From contig NZ_JACLAU010000017.1 in NCBI RefSeq assembly GCF_014230305.1, positions 1 through 64,000 on the forward strand: a DNA stretch of 64,000 nt, read 5' to 3'. The stretch's first letter is position 1. Every line of letters begins with the position of its first letter. Below the pieces are notes generated by a model. That model made no database searches. It was given only the letters and a program-made list of their open reading frames with translations, and was not told the origin of the DNA. The DNA comes from Novosphingobium aerophilum (GTDB taxonomy: Bacteria; Pseudomonadota; Alphaproteobacteria; Sphingomonadales; Sphingomonadaceae). Below, piece after piece: positions 11,967-21,191 of the stretch. Both the position numbers and the translations under genes were made by a program.

Positions 11967-12091
11967 CTAGAGGGCCTGTTTCGGAGCCGCCCGGGGCCCC
12001 TGGGGTCGATTGTGGCGGCCCATGTAACCGCACGGGTGGCCGGGCACAAGGCGGTTGCCGACGGTTTCGGTCGCCCCTTGAGGCACGCCGC

Positions 12092-13603
12092 TCAACGCGC
12101 CAGAGGCACCCGGCGCGGGTCGGCGAACCACTTGCCCAGCGCGACCAGGAAGCTGACGTCCTCGGCCGCGCCGCCCAGCTCCAGCCCGGGCTTCACCACG
12201 TCGCTCGGCCGGTGATAATCGCTGTCGAAGAACCGCTCGAGCAGGGTCAGGTCGCCATAGGCGCTGGTCACCATCACGGCGGGCACGTCATGCTGGAGCA
12301 GCATCCAGCCGTCCTGGCGCTTGACGTAATCGTTGGCCTGGCTGCCGGCCACGACTGTCCGACGGTTCGCCTTGGCCACGGCCAGGATCTGCGGATCGAG
12401 CGGGGTCATCCCCCGGCCCACGATCGCGAGGGGAGTCCCCGCCGGAGCGATCGCGACCGAATCGATGTTGAAGGCAGCCACCACCTGCTTGAGCGGCAGG
12501 GGGGGATTCTCCATCAGCGCCGCCGCGCCCAGCAGGCCCAGCTCCTCGGCCGTGGTCGCGACGAAGTAGATGTCCCGCTCCGGTTGCGGGGCCCGGCTCA
12601 GCCGCCTGGCCACCTCGGTCAGCGCCGCCACGCCGCTGGCGTTGTCGACGGCCCCGTTGCAGATGGCATGTTCGGCCGGAGGCGAGGCGCATTTGCCGAA
12701 GTGATCCCAATGCGCCAGGAACATCACCGCTCCGCTGTCCGGCCGGCGCCCTTCCAGCTTGCCGATCAGGTTGTGGGTGCGGATGGTGGTCTCGCGGGTG
12801 GTGGCCTCCATCGTCGCCAGCAGATCGAGCGGGCGCGGGACGAAGGCCGGATCAGCCGCCGCCGCCTTGAGCGCGGCCAGATTGGTCCCACTGCCCAGCA
12901 GCAGGCGATCGAAGCTGTCGGCGCCGATGAAGGCCTCCAGGTCCCCTCCCGGCATATCGCTCGCCAGGGCATAGCCGGAGCGCCGGCGCCGGGCCGCAAC
13001 CTGGTCGAGCGTCCGATCGCTGTCGAGCACGGTCAGCACCGCGGCGGCGCCCGCCTTGAGCAGGGCGTTCTGACGGTCGCTGTCGCGCTGCCCGCCATCG
13101 AGCAGCACGGCGACCCGTCCGGCCAGTTCGTTGCGCCCCAGCCGGTCGGTGCGGATGCCAGCGCCGACGAACAGCATCGGGGCGTTCTCGATCAGTGCCC
13201 GCTTGCCCGAGGTCAGCGTCAGCACCGCCCCGGGCGGCACATAGAGCCGCTTGCCCTTGCGCGCGAAGACGGCGGCGGAGGCGGCCGGTTCGCGGGCCAC
13301 CAGGGTCACCGGCGCGAACCACGGGTGCCCGGGATCGTTGGTGCCGGACACCAGGCCGATGTCGAACCATTGCTTGCCCAGGTAACGCAGCGTCTTGGCC
13401 TCGCCCTCGGTGCCGGGTTCACGGCCCTCGAACTCGTCGCTGGCAAGAACGCGGATATGGGCCAGGAGCGCCGCCTCGAGCGCCGTGTCACGGCGCGGCG
13501 GGGGCGCGGCCGCAGCGAATTCAGGCGCAGGGGCCAGGATCAGGGCGGCCGCCAGCACGCCCCACCGGGCCACACGCTTCATCGCTGCACCCACACGCTT
13601 CAT
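12092..13603 (-). CDS. M28 family metallopeptidase, exported
   Basis: This is a zinc aminopeptidase-like enzyme of about 503 residues with a Sec signal peptide. A PA-type domain sits in the middle, and the M28 catalytic region has HWDHFG, GAVDNASGVAAL (bridging Asp) and TAEELGLLGA (catalytic Glu and ligand). The substrate is probably peptides in the periplasm or outside. Two in-frame ATGs, 13603 and 13582, come from a 15-base sequence repeated 21 bases apart; both leave the signal peptide intact, so the exact start is open. Confidence 0.88.
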   Translation of the reverse strand: MKRVGAAMKRVARWGVLAAALILAPAPEFAAAAPPPRRDTALEAALLAHIRVLASDEFEGREPGTEGEAKTLRYLGKQWFDIGLVSGTNDPGHPWFAPVTLVAREPAASAAVFARKGKRLYVPPGAVLTLTSGKRALIENAPMLFVGAGIRTDRLGRNELAGRVAVLLDGGQRDSDRQNALLKAGAAAVLTVLDSDRTLDQVAARRRRSGYALASDMPGGDLEAFIGADSFDRLLLGSGTNLAALKAAAADPAFVPRPLDLLATMEATTRETTIRTHNLIGKLEGRRPDSGAVMFLAHWDHFGKCASPPAEHAICNGAVDNASGVAALTEVARRLSRAPQPERDIYFVATTAEELGLLGAAALMENPPLPLKQVVAAFNIDSVAIAPAGTPLAIVGRGMTPLDPQILAVAKANRRTVVAGSQANDYVKRQDGWMLLQHDVPAVMVTSAYGDLTLLERFFDSDYHRPSDVVKPGLELGGAAEDVSFLVALGKWFADPRRVPLAR

Positions 13604-13779
13604 CGCCCCTTTTGTGAACGACAACGCTTTGGGGGACAAGGTTTCCCCCAGAAAATGCGCAACCGTTGCATCAAAGTGACGCCTGCCCCTGCGGACAGGG
13701 TTGAGGGTCCGATCAGCCCCGGAGAACAGCGCGTGCGGAGGGGTGGTCGGGGCGGTGCCCGTTGGTCATTGGCTGTCGG

Positions 13780-14535
13780 TCATTGGGCCGTCCAGCCCCC
13801 GTCCATCGAGATGTTCGATCCGGTGATCTGCTGCGCCGCATCGCGGCACAGGAACACCGCCAGTTCGCCCAGATCGGACGGCTTGGCGAAGTCCTTGGTG
13901 GGCTGGCGTTCCAGCAGGACCTCGCTGATCACCTGCTCGCGCGTCATGTTGCGGGCGGCCATCGTATCGGGAATCTGGTTCTCCACCAGCGGGGTCCAGA
14001 CATAGCCCGGGCTGATGCAGTTCGCGGTGATCCTGGTCAGCGCCAGTTCGAGCGCCAGGGTCTTGGTCAGGCCCGCCAGACCGTGCTTGGCCGCGACATA
14101 GGCCGACTTGTAGGGCGATGCGGTCAGCGAGTGGGCGCTGGCGATGTTGATGATCCGTCCCCAGTTCTGCGCCTTCATGTGCGGGATCGCCAGGCGGCAG
14201 GCATCGAAGGCGGCGGTCAGGTTCAGCGCGATGATCTGGTCCCACTTGGCCACCGGGAAGTCCTCGACCGGGGCGACGTGCTGCATCCCGGCATTGTTGA
14301 CCAGGATGTCGACCGCGCCGGCGGCCGCCATCATCGCTTCGACCCCGGACCGCTGCGACAGGTCGGCGGCGACGTGGCTGGCCTGCAGTTCGTCGCACAA
14401 CTGCGCGATCAGCTCGGGCGCGCCGAACCCCGACAGCACCACATCCGCCCCCTCCGCGCGCAGGGCGCGGGCAATGGCCAGGCCGATGCCCGAAGTGGAT
14501 CCGGTGACAAGGGCCCGCTTGCCGGCAAGAAACAT
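13780..14535 (-). CDS. bdhA: 3-hydroxybutyrate dehydrogenase (SDR)
   Basis: This SDR of 251 residues converts 3-hydroxybutyrate to acetoacetate with NAD+, as used when polyhydroxybutyrate or ketone bodies are consumed. The cofactor motif is TGSTSGIGLAIA, then NNAGMQHVAPVE, the catalytic Ser-Tyr-Lys lies in IASAHS and YKSAYVAAKHG, and the C-terminus reads ISMDGGWTAQ. NAGMQHVAP and AHSLTASPYKSAY are typical of BdhA. The start at 14535 has GGGAG seven bases upstream. It diverges from the zinc metallopeptidase gene. Confidence 0.92.
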   Translation of the reverse strand: MFLAGKRALVTGSTSGIGLAIARALRAEGADVVLSGFGAPELIAQLCDELQASHVAADLSQRSGVEAMMAAAGAVDILVNNAGMQHVAPVEDFPVAKWDQIIALNLTAAFDACRLAIPHMKAQNWGRIINIASAHSLTASPYKSAYVAAKHGLAGLTKTLALELALTRITANCISPGYVWTPLVENQIPDTMAARNMTREQVISEVLLERQPTKDFAKPSDLGELAVFLCRDAAQQITGSNISMDGGWTAQ

Positions 14536-14654
14536 GATCGACTCCCGTACGTTGATCGGCCAAGCTGGCCGGGTGGTGAGCGGCAACTGGAGGCCATCTG
14601 GACCGCGGCGGGCCGCCCTGTCCAGCACGATGTTGCGCTGCAACGAGGGGAACG

Positions 14655-15599
14655 ATGAGGCTCGACGATTTCGATCCGGACGCCATCGACGTGGAGGATC
14701 AGCGCGGCGGCAATTTCGGCGGTATGGGGGGCGGACTGCCCCTGGGCATCGGCGGTGGCCAGCTGGGCTGTGGCACCCTGGTGATCGTGGTGATCGCGGC
14801 GCTGGTGTTCGGGGTGAACCCGCTGCAACTGGTGGGTTCGCTGGACCAGGGTGGCGGTACCCAGGTGGGCGGTGCGCTGCCCGGGCAGGTGGCCGGACAG
14901 CAGGGCCTGCCGGGCGAAACCCGCCGGGCCGGAACCACCGTCACCGAAATATGCTCGGTCGACGAGGCCAGCCGCGACAGCTGCCAGGCGCTGAGCTCGC
15001 TCAACAAGACCTGGGAACCGATCTTTCGCGCCGGGAACCTGCCGTTCCAGCGGCCCCGGCTGGTGTTCTATTCGCAGAACGGCCGATCGGGCTGCGGCGC
15101 GGCGCAGAGCGCGATGGGGCCGTTCTATTGCCCATCCGACAACGGCATCTACCTCGACACCGATTTCTACCGCGAGCTGGAGCAGCGCTTCGGGGCCAGC
15201 GGGGACTTCGCGCGCGACTATGTGATCGCCCATGAGTACGGCCACCACATCCAGAACCTCCTGGGTCTGTCGGAGCAGGTCCACCGGCTGCAGCAGCGCG
15301 CCGGTGACGAGGCCACGGCCAACCGCCTGTCGGTCCGGCTCGAACTGCAGGCCGATTGCTACGCCGGGGTCTGGGCGGCGAAGAACGCCAGCCGGATCGA
15401 GCCGGGCGACTTGCAGGAAGGCCTGACCGCGGCGCACCAGATCGGCGACGACACCCTGATGAAGGGCGCAGGGCGGCGGCCGATGGAGGACGCCTTCACC
15501 CACGGATCGAGCGCGCAACGCATGGAATGGCTGAAGCGCGGGATCGAATCCGGCAACGAAGATGCCTGCGACACCTTCGCCGACCTGAAGCGGCGGTAG
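14655..15599 (+). CDS. Neutral zinc metallopeptidase, YpfJ family
   Basis: This is a membrane-anchored protein of 314 residues. A charged N-terminus is followed by one membrane segment near residues 38-55 (TLVIVVIAALVFGVNPLQL). The peptidase domain shows HEYGHH, with the HExxH zinc motif at residues 193-197, and a later Glu in LELQADCYAG that fits the third ligand. The C-terminal part has the family sequence GSSAQRMEWLKRG. No substrate is known for the family. GAGGGG before the ATG supports the start. Confidence 0.9.
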   Translation: MRLDDFDPDAIDVEDQRGGNFGGMGGGLPLGIGGGQLGCGTLVIVVIAALVFGVNPLQLVGSLDQGGGTQVGGALPGQVAGQQGLPGETRRAGTTVTEICSVDEASRDSCQALSSLNKTWEPIFRAGNLPFQRPRLVFYSQNGRSGCGAAQSAMGPFYCPSDNGIYLDTDFYRELEQRFGASGDFARDYVIAHEYGHHIQNLLGLSEQVHRLQQRAGDEATANRLSVRLELQADCYAGVWAAKNASRIEPGDLQEGLTAAHQIGDDTLMKGAGRRPMEDAFTHGSSAQRMEWLKRGIESGNEDACDTFADLKRR

Positions 15600-15658
15600 G
15601 GCGGAACCGTCCCCGCGATCGAACGTAGCCCTCGCGCGGCCAGTCGAAAGGGACAGAG

Positions 15659-16255
15659 ATGCAACGAGGATGGCTGATCGGACTGGCCCTGGCAGTGCTC
15701 TCCAGCCCGCCGCTGCACGCGCAGGACACCGCGCCCGGCAAGGCGCCCGAACAGGACGACAGGCCCTCCCGTCCGGTGACCGACCGCGATCCCAACGCGG
15801 TCGACGTGATGGCCACCCCGGTCAGCGACCTCAATCTGCGCAAGGGCGAAATCCCGCCGATCCTGCTCGCCGCCCAGGAGGCCCCCTACTCGCTGGCAGG
15901 CTTGCGCCATTGCGCCGAACTCGGCGCCGAGGTCCGCCGCTTCGATGCGGTGCTGGGCGATGACTTCGACGTGGCCGAAGCGGCCAACCGCAAGCTCAGC
16001 GCGGGCAAGGTCGCCCAGTCGGTGGTCGGCTCGTTCATCCCCTTCCGCGGCCTGATCCGCGAGATATCGGGTGCGAACGAGAGCGAACGGCGCCTGCAGT
16101 ACGCGATCTATGCCGGGAGCGCCCGGCGGGCATTCCTCAAGGGCGTGGGATTGCAGCGGGGTTGCCCATGGCCCGCCCGCCCCGCGACGCCAGCCGTGAT
16201 CGCGCGGGTCCGGGCTGCGGCCGAGGCGGCGAAGGACAAGCCCAAGACGCCCTGA
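15659..16255 (+). CDS. Secreted protein of unknown function
   Basis: I do not recognise this protein. It has 198 residues with a clear Sec signal peptide (cut near LHAQ, residue 22), a Pro/Asp-rich linker and a mostly helical remainder with two cysteines (HCAEL and RGCPW) that could pair in the periplasm. AAGGGAC lies ahead of the ATG. It follows the YpfJ-type peptidase by 59 bases and may share its transcript. Its GC-rich codon use matches its neighbours. Confidence 0.75.
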   Translation: MQRGWLIGLALAVLSSPPLHAQDTAPGKAPEQDDRPSRPVTDRDPNAVDVMATPVSDLNLRKGEIPPILLAAQEAPYSLAGLRHCAELGAEVRRFDAVLGDDFDVAEAANRKLSAGKVAQSVVGSFIPFRGLIREISGANESERRLQYAIYAGSARRAFLKGVGLQRGCPWPARPATPAVIARVRAAAEAAKDKPKTP

Positions 16256-16362
16256 ACGTCGAGGGCGCATCAGGGGTTGGTGGACCACCGACAAGGGTGG
16301 GGAGAGGCCATGGGGCCCACGGGGACCCGGCCTGCCAGGCCCGTGCTGACCCGTAGAAGATC

Positions 16363-16453
16363 ATCGTCGTCCCGGGCTTGACCCGGGACAGGGCTGTTCT
16401 TTCCCCACCGTTGCCCCGCAAGCCCTGCCCCGGCTCAAGGCCGGGGCGACGAT
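16363..16453. repeat. Imperfect inverted repeat with CGTCGTCCCGGGC-type arms
   Basis: Arms of 32 bases (16363-16394 and 16422-16453) pair with about five mismatches, and each contains its own small hairpin (CCCGGGCTTGACCCGGG and CCCCGGCTCAAGGCCGGGG). This 'hairpin within an arm' plan is shared with the other repeats in the window. Confidence 0.7.
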
Positions 16454-16502
16454 AGAAGGGCGTAGCCTGATGTCCGTGTAGGGTGGGGAGCTGCCGTTCT
16501 TC

Positions 16503-16545
16503 GATCCTCCCCTGTTTCATCCGCAGGATGCAACGGGGGAGGATC
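16503..16545. repeat. Inverted repeat GATCCTCCCC..GGGGGAGGATC
   Basis: Arms of 20 bases pair with two mismatches over a 3-base loop. The CCTCCCC and GGGGAGG ends resemble part of the nested palindromic element in ligA and truB and the half copy near purF, so this may be a degenerate relative. Confidence 0.6.
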
Positions 16546-16610
16546 GGAAGGTCCAAAATCATTCAAAAAGCCGCCGTTGGAACTGCCCCCCGCCCCTTTT
16601 CGGGACCCCG

Positions 16611-18131
16611 TCAGTACTTGCCCGGGGCGCCCCAGACCACCAGCTTGACCCGTCGGCCCGCCGGCAGGGTGGTGACCCCGGCGGGGATGCCGTTGAGCAC
16701 GCGGAAGCGGTCCTCGCGCGCATCGTCGAACGCCATGCGGGCGGAGAGCGACCCGACCGTGTCCGCCTTGCCCACCGTGACGACCTGGATCACCCGCGGA
16801 CGCACCGCGGCCGCTTCGGCGGCGGTCATCCGGCGAAAGCTCTGCACCAGCGGCGCCAGGTTGCCGAGACCCGCCCCGCGCGGCGCGATCACGGTGAAGG
16901 TGTAGGCCGTGTTGGCCGAGGCGGCGATCGCGACCACCGTCGCGTCGACCGCCTGATTGCCCGAACTGGCCCCCAGGGTGGCGGTGGCGGCGGTCATGCC
17001 GTTGATGGTGGTGCGCTGCGGGGTGACGTTGACCCGGGCATTGGCCTGCCCGGTCAGCGCCGCGAACCCCTTGGTCACCAGGGCATCGAGGTTGCCATCG
17101 AAGCGTCCGCCGGTGAAGCTGGCCTGGCCGCCCTGCCCGGTGGTGGGGGTGATGGTCACGGCCTCGGCCCCGTTGTTCATGCCGTAGCCGACCGGGGCGG
17201 TGAACTGGATGCGATCCGCCGGATAGCGGAACACCTGGCCTTCGATCACGCCCTGGGCCGGGTCGTCACCATAGATCATGCCATTGAGCGCCAGCAGGAA
17301 GGCATCGCCATTGCGCAGCCCCCCGCTGGCCGTCTGCTGCCGCGCCCGCTGGAGCGACCGGGCGACGCGCGCGGCGGGATCGGGGTGGGACATGGCCCAA
17401 CCGGGAGTGGTCCGGCTCTGCCCGGTGAGCCGGGCGTCGAGGCTGGTCTGGGCCGCCAGCGAGGCGAGGATGTCCGAGCTTGCCGTGGCGTCGTACCCGG
17501 CCTTGCGGGCGTAAACCACGCCGAGATCATCGGCCTCGAACTCGTCCTGCCGCGAATGGGACATGACATTGCCGACCACCAGCCGCTGGATGCCGACCTG
17601 CCCCAGTTGCCCGCCGATCTGGCCGAGCGCACCGTTGCCCAGCACCGCCCCGAGCAGCGTCTGCCCCAGGGTGCCGAGCAGCACGCTGCGTTGGGTCACC
17701 TTCTGGCGCCGGTCGGTGTGGCGGGCCGCGATGTGGCCGGTCTCGTGCCCCAGCACGAAGGCCAGCTCGGCCTCGTTGTTCATCAGCGCCAGCAGCCCGC
17801 GCGTGGTGTAGACATAGCCGCCCGGGACGGCAAAGGCGTTGGGCACGCCCGAATTGAGCAGCTTGAAGCTGAAATCGCGTTCCACCCCGGCAATGCCGGA
17901 CTGCTGCGCCACCTTCAGCCCGATCTGCTTGACCAACTGGGCCTGCGGACCGGAATAGGGCCCGCCGTATTCCGCGGTCAGGTCCGGATCGGCCTGGGCC
18001 CCGGTCTGCTTGTCCGCCGCGGAAATCGACTGCGGCCCGGGGACGGCAATGGTGCCGCCCGACGACTGGGCCATGGCGGGGGCTGCCAGGGCCAGGGCCG
18101 CAACGGCCGCGAGCCAGGTGGGGTGCTTCAT
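16611..18131 (-). CDS. M48 family zinc metalloprotease, periplasmic
   Basis: This is a BepA/LoiP-type peptidase of 506 residues, predicted to work on outer-membrane proteins in the periplasm. A signal peptide (residues 1-21, ending AMAQ) precedes the M48 domain with HETGH at 129-133 and the third zinc ligand in FEADDLGV. The family motif SRQDEFEAD is present. The C-terminal 60 residues resemble a LysM-like fold, a common addition. The start at 18131 follows AGAAGACGAGG and gives the signal peptide directly, so the longer open frame is not used. Confidence 0.9.
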   Translation of the reverse strand: MKHPTWLAAVAALALAAPAMAQSSGGTIAVPGPQSISAADKQTGAQADPDLTAEYGGPYSGPQAQLVKQIGLKVAQQSGIAGVERDFSFKLLNSGVPNAFAVPGGYVYTTRGLLALMNNEAELAFVLGHETGHIAARHTDRRQKVTQRSVLLGTLGQTLLGAVLGNGALGQIGGQLGQVGIQRLVVGNVMSHSRQDEFEADDLGVVYARKAGYDATASSDILASLAAQTSLDARLTGQSRTTPGWAMSHPDPAARVARSLQRARQQTASGGLRNGDAFLLALNGMIYGDDPAQGVIEGQVFRYPADRIQFTAPVGYGMNNGAEAVTITPTTGQGGQASFTGGRFDGNLDALVTKGFAALTGQANARVNVTPQRTTINGMTAATATLGASSGNQAVDATVVAIAASANTAYTFTVIAPRGAGLGNLAPLVQSFRRMTAAEAAAVRPRVIQVVTVGKADTVGSLSARMAFDDAREDRFRVLNGIPAGVTTLPAGRRVKLVVWGAPGKY

Positions 18132-18261
18132 CCTCGTCTTCTCCCCGACAGAGCCCGGATGCCGGGCCTTTGGCGGGAATATAGGCAGGGGTCCGGCCGG
18201 TTCCACTCAAATTCGCGGAGACATTTCGATCCGCCGGGGAGCACAGGCGCTCCCCATCCCT

Positions 18262-18289
18262 CGTCATGCCAGCGCAGGCGGGCATGACG
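18262..18289. repeat. Short hairpin CGTCATGCC..GGCATGACG
   Basis: A 9-base perfect stem lies between the molybdenum oxidoreductase genes and the M48 gene. It is a REP-like unit or a terminator for the upstream operon; no U-run is seen. Confidence 0.55.
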
Positions 18290-18331
18290 GGGATCGAGCA
18301 TGGCAGGCTCAGTACCCGGCCAGATTGAGGG

Positions 18332-20524
18332 CTAGGCTTTGGCCTGATCCCGGATCGGCAGGGTGCGGACGCGCTTGCCGGTCAGAGCGAACAGGGCGTT
18401 GACCAGGGCCGGAGTGGCCGGAGGCACGCCCGGCTCGCCGATCCCGCCCATCGGGGCTCCGCTTTCGATAAAGTGGACATCGATCACGGTTGGCGCCTCG
18501 GCCAGGCGCAGGATCGGGTAGTCGGCAAAGTTCGACTGCACCACCGCGCCCTTGTCGAGCGTGATCTCCTCGGCGATCGCGGTCGACAGCGCCTGGATGA
18601 TCCCGCCCTGGATCTGCGCCTCGGCGTTGCGGGGGTTTACCGTGGTCCCGCAATCGACCACCGCCGTGACCTTGCGGACCAGCGGCAGACCATCCTCGCG
18701 CAGCCCGGCCTCGACCACTTCCGCCACGATCGTGCCGAAGCACTCGACCAGGGCGATGCCGCGTGCCGTCCCGGCCGGCAGCGGCGATCCCCAGCCGGCG
18801 CGGCGGGCCGCCTCATCCAGCACCTTCGCCTGGCGCGATCCATCGGCCAGGTGCTTGCGGCGGAAGCGGTAGGGGTCCTCACCGGCGGCATGGGCCAGCT
18901 CATCCATGAAGCTTTCGGTCCAGTAGCCGAACTGGTTCGAATTGACCGAGCGGAACGGGCCGTCGATCTGGTTGGTCTTGTACTTGAAGTGGCGCCGTTC
19001 GGTCGCTGGAACCTGATAGACGAACCCCACCTCGCCCTCGACGTTTTCGCCCTGGACATAGTCGGTGCGCAACGCCGCGATGCGGCCATCCTTCAGCGCC
19101 GCGGTCAACCGGGCCGAGGACTGGACGCGGTACGAGCCGTGCTGCAGCTCCTGCTCGCGGCTCCAGATGAGCTTGACCGGCCACGGGCACTGGCTCGCCA
19201 CCTTCACCACCTGGTCGATGATCTCGCACTGGTCCGGAAAGCGCCGGCCGAAGCCGCCGCCCATGATCGTGGTGTGGACGGTCACGGCCTCTTCCGGCAG
19301 CCCGGCCGCCTTCGCCGCCATCTGCCGGGTGCGGAGCGGGTCCTGCAGCCCGGCCCAGATGTCCAGCCGATCGCCCTGGCGGTGCGCAGTCAGCGCAAAC
19401 GGCTCCATCATCGCGTGGTGCAGGTAGGGCACGCGATAGTCGGCGGTGATGACCTTGGCCGCCTTGTCCTCAAGCGCGGCGGCAACATCCCCGGCCTTGC
19501 TGACCTTGTCGGGCTTGTTCGCGTCGCGCAGCCGATCCTGGGCGGCGAAAATCCCCGGCGAGTTGAGCCCGCCATGACCGCCATCGGAAAACTGGGGAGC
19601 CAGCGCGCGGACGCCCTTCAGCGCGGGCCAGTAGCCCTTGCCGACCACCACCACGGCATCGTCCAGCCGGATGACCTTTTCCACCCCGGCCACGGCCAGC
19701 GCGGGCTTGTCATCCACCCCGGTCAGCTTGCCGCCCCGCACCGGGGCCATGGCCAGGGTCGCGACCCGCATGTCCGGGAGCTTCACGTCCATGCCATAGA
19801 CCGCCGATCCGTCGACCTTGCCCGGAATGTCGCGCCGCGGCGGGGACTGGCCCACCGCCTTGCCGGCGCGGGCCGGCAGGGGTTCCGGTTCGGACCACAG
19901 CGTCCGCTGCGCCGCAGCCTCGGCGATCTCGCCGATCCGCAGCGACCGGCCGCTGGCCGCATGGCTGGCGCGCCCGCCGGCCAGGACGATGTCGCCTTCG
20001 CCCACCTTGAGCCGTTCGGCCGCCTCTTCGATCAGGAGCTTGCGGGCCCCGGCCGCGGCACGGGCCAGGGTCAGCCGGCCGGTGAAGCGGATCGCCGATG
20101 ATCCGCCGGTCATCTGCATTGGCATCGCCCGCGCCGCGAAACCGAGCAGCGAGGCCGGGAGCGACTTGAAGATCGCTCCGAACGCGTCGGCCCCGAACCC
20201 CTCGATGATCCCCGGATTGGCGAAACCGGGCATGGCCGGCGCCTGCTCGACCACCACCTGGGCCGGATCGATGCCAAGCTCCTCGGCCACGATCTGGGCC
20301 TGGGCCGTGTGCGAGCCCTGGCCGAAGTCGATGGTCGGCGAATAGAGCGTCACCGTATCGTCGGGCGCGATCTTGAGGAAGGCGGCAAAGCCCCCTTCCC
20401 CGGGCTTGACCGTGGCGCTTTGCGCATCGGCCAGGGCCTTGCTGCCGCTCCACTTGAGCCCGAACACACCGGCTCCGGCCAGGGCCATCGAGCCGAACAG
20501 GAAAACCCTGCGCTTGATCCCCAT
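18332..20524 (-). CDS. Molybdopterin-binding oxidoreductase large subunit (IorB-like)
   Basis: This xanthine dehydrogenase-family subunit of 730 residues is the catalytic part of a two-subunit aldehyde or N-heterocycle hydroxylase such as isoquinoline 1-oxidoreductase. The N-terminus (IKRRVFLFG followed by a hydrophobic stretch) looks like a Tat signal. Cofactor-binding features include TIMGGGFGRRF and the late GIGEPGVPP with its Glu in the active-site position. It overlaps the iron-sulfur subunit gene by one base (TGATG). No FAD subunit is present, as is usual for this group. The true substrate is unknown. Confidence 0.88.
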   Translation of the reverse strand: MGIKRRVFLFGSMALAGAGVFGLKWSGSKALADAQSATVKPGEGGFAAFLKIAPDDTVTLYSPTIDFGQGSHTAQAQIVAEELGIDPAQVVVEQAPAMPGFANPGIIEGFGADAFGAIFKSLPASLLGFAARAMPMQMTGGSSAIRFTGRLTLARAAAGARKLLIEEAAERLKVGEGDIVLAGGRASHAASGRSLRIGEIAEAAAQRTLWSEPEPLPARAGKAVGQSPPRRDIPGKVDGSAVYGMDVKLPDMRVATLAMAPVRGGKLTGVDDKPALAVAGVEKVIRLDDAVVVVGKGYWPALKGVRALAPQFSDGGHGGLNSPGIFAAQDRLRDANKPDKVSKAGDVAAALEDKAAKVITADYRVPYLHHAMMEPFALTAHRQGDRLDIWAGLQDPLRTRQMAAKAAGLPEEAVTVHTTIMGGGFGRRFPDQCEIIDQVVKVASQCPWPVKLIWSREQELQHGSYRVQSSARLTAALKDGRIAALRTDYVQGENVEGEVGFVYQVPATERRHFKYKTNQIDGPFRSVNSNQFGYWTESFMDELAHAAGEDPYRFRRKHLADGSRQAKVLDEAARRAGWGSPLPAGTARGIALVECFGTIVAEVVEAGLREDGLPLVRKVTAVVDCGTTVNPRNAEAQIQGGIIQALSTAIAEEITLDKGAVVQSNFADYPILRLAEAPTVIDVHFIESGAPMGGIGEPGVPPATPALVNALFALTGKRVRTLPIRDQAKA

Positions 20525-21036
20525 CACGCGGCTCCCTGGGCTTGTGCGGCCGGCTGGCCGGGCGCAGCCTGATTTGTGGCGGCCTGAATCGTGGCGGCAT
20601 GGATCGCAGCGCGGATCCGGGGATAGGTGCCGCAGCGGCAGATGTTGGTCATGGCCTCGTCGATCTGGGCATCGCTGGGCTTGCCGGTGCGGCCAATCAG
20701 GGCCACTGCCGCCATGATCTGGCCGGACTGGCAATAGCCGCACTGCGGCACCTGCTGGTCGATCCAGGCCTGCTGGACCGCATGGAGCGTGCCGTCCGCG
20801 CCTTTGAGCCCTTCGATCGTGGTGATCGCCTTGCCGGCCGCATCTCCGATCGGCAGCGAGCACGAGCGGACCGGTTCGCCATCGACATGCATCGTGCAGG
20901 CCCCGCAGGCCGCGATTCCGCAGCCGAACTTGCTGCCCGTCAGCCCAAGCTCCTCGCGCACCGCCCACAGCAGCGGCGTATCCGGCTCACCCTGGAACGT
21001 GACCTTGCGGCCGTTGACCGTCGCTTCGATCGGCAT
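20524..21036 (-). CDS. (2Fe-2S)-binding oxidoreductase small subunit (IorA-like)
   Basis: This electron-transfer partner of the molybdopterin subunit has 170 residues. The first cluster motif is [11 protein letters not shown] near residue 38 (plant ferredoxin type), and the second is [10 protein letters not shown] with [11 protein letters not shown]. This fits the two [2Fe-2S] centres of the family. The C-terminal tail is Ala/Gln-rich. ATG 21036 is chosen as the family N-terminus ([12 protein letters not shown]). It lies downstream of sdhA but is separated from it by a strong terminator, so it should have its own promoter. Confidence 0.9.
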   Translation of the reverse strand: MPIEATVNGRKVTFQGEPDTPLLWAVREELGLTGSKFGCGIAACGACTMHVDGEPVRSCSLPIGDAAGKAITTIEGLKGADGTLHAVQQAWIDQQVPQCGYCQSGQIMAAVALIGRTGKPSDAQIDEAMTNICRCGTYPRIRAAIHAATIQAATNQAAPGQPAAQAQGAA

Positions 21037-21137
21037 GCCGGCATTCCCCTCCACGCAGGCCTTAAGCGGCCCGTTGACTGACCCTAGGACATGGGCAGGG
21101 AACGGAGCAAGTGACCATGCAGGCGGCCGATACGACA

Positions 21138-21167
21138 AAGGGCCGGAGCGTCGCCGCCCCGGCCCTT
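21138..21167 (-). terminator. Rho-independent terminator after sdhA
   Basis: AAGGGCCGG and CCGGCCCTT form a perfect 9-base GC-rich stem. On the minus strand it is followed by a short T stretch. It lies 25 bases after the sdhA stop and before the iron-sulfur subunit gene, and marks the end of sdhCDA. Confidence 0.75.
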
Positions 21168-21191
21168 GTTGATTGTCCTGTGCGGACGGCG

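Larger units (their letters stand above)
16256..16610. other. Intergenic stretch with two inverted repeats, no gene
   Basis: This region lies between the converging secreted-protein and M48 peptidase genes. It contains the inverted repeats at 16363-16453 and 16503-16545 and no credible coding sequence. Confidence 0.7.

Noticed and set aside
12001-12091. Possible small gene between guaB and the M28 peptidase
   Set aside because: Only 140 bases lie between the genes, with no start supported by a ribosome site.
16363-16545. Possible CRISPR-like array from repeated GC motifs
   Set aside because: These are two different inverted repeats without regular spacers, and no cas genes are in the window.
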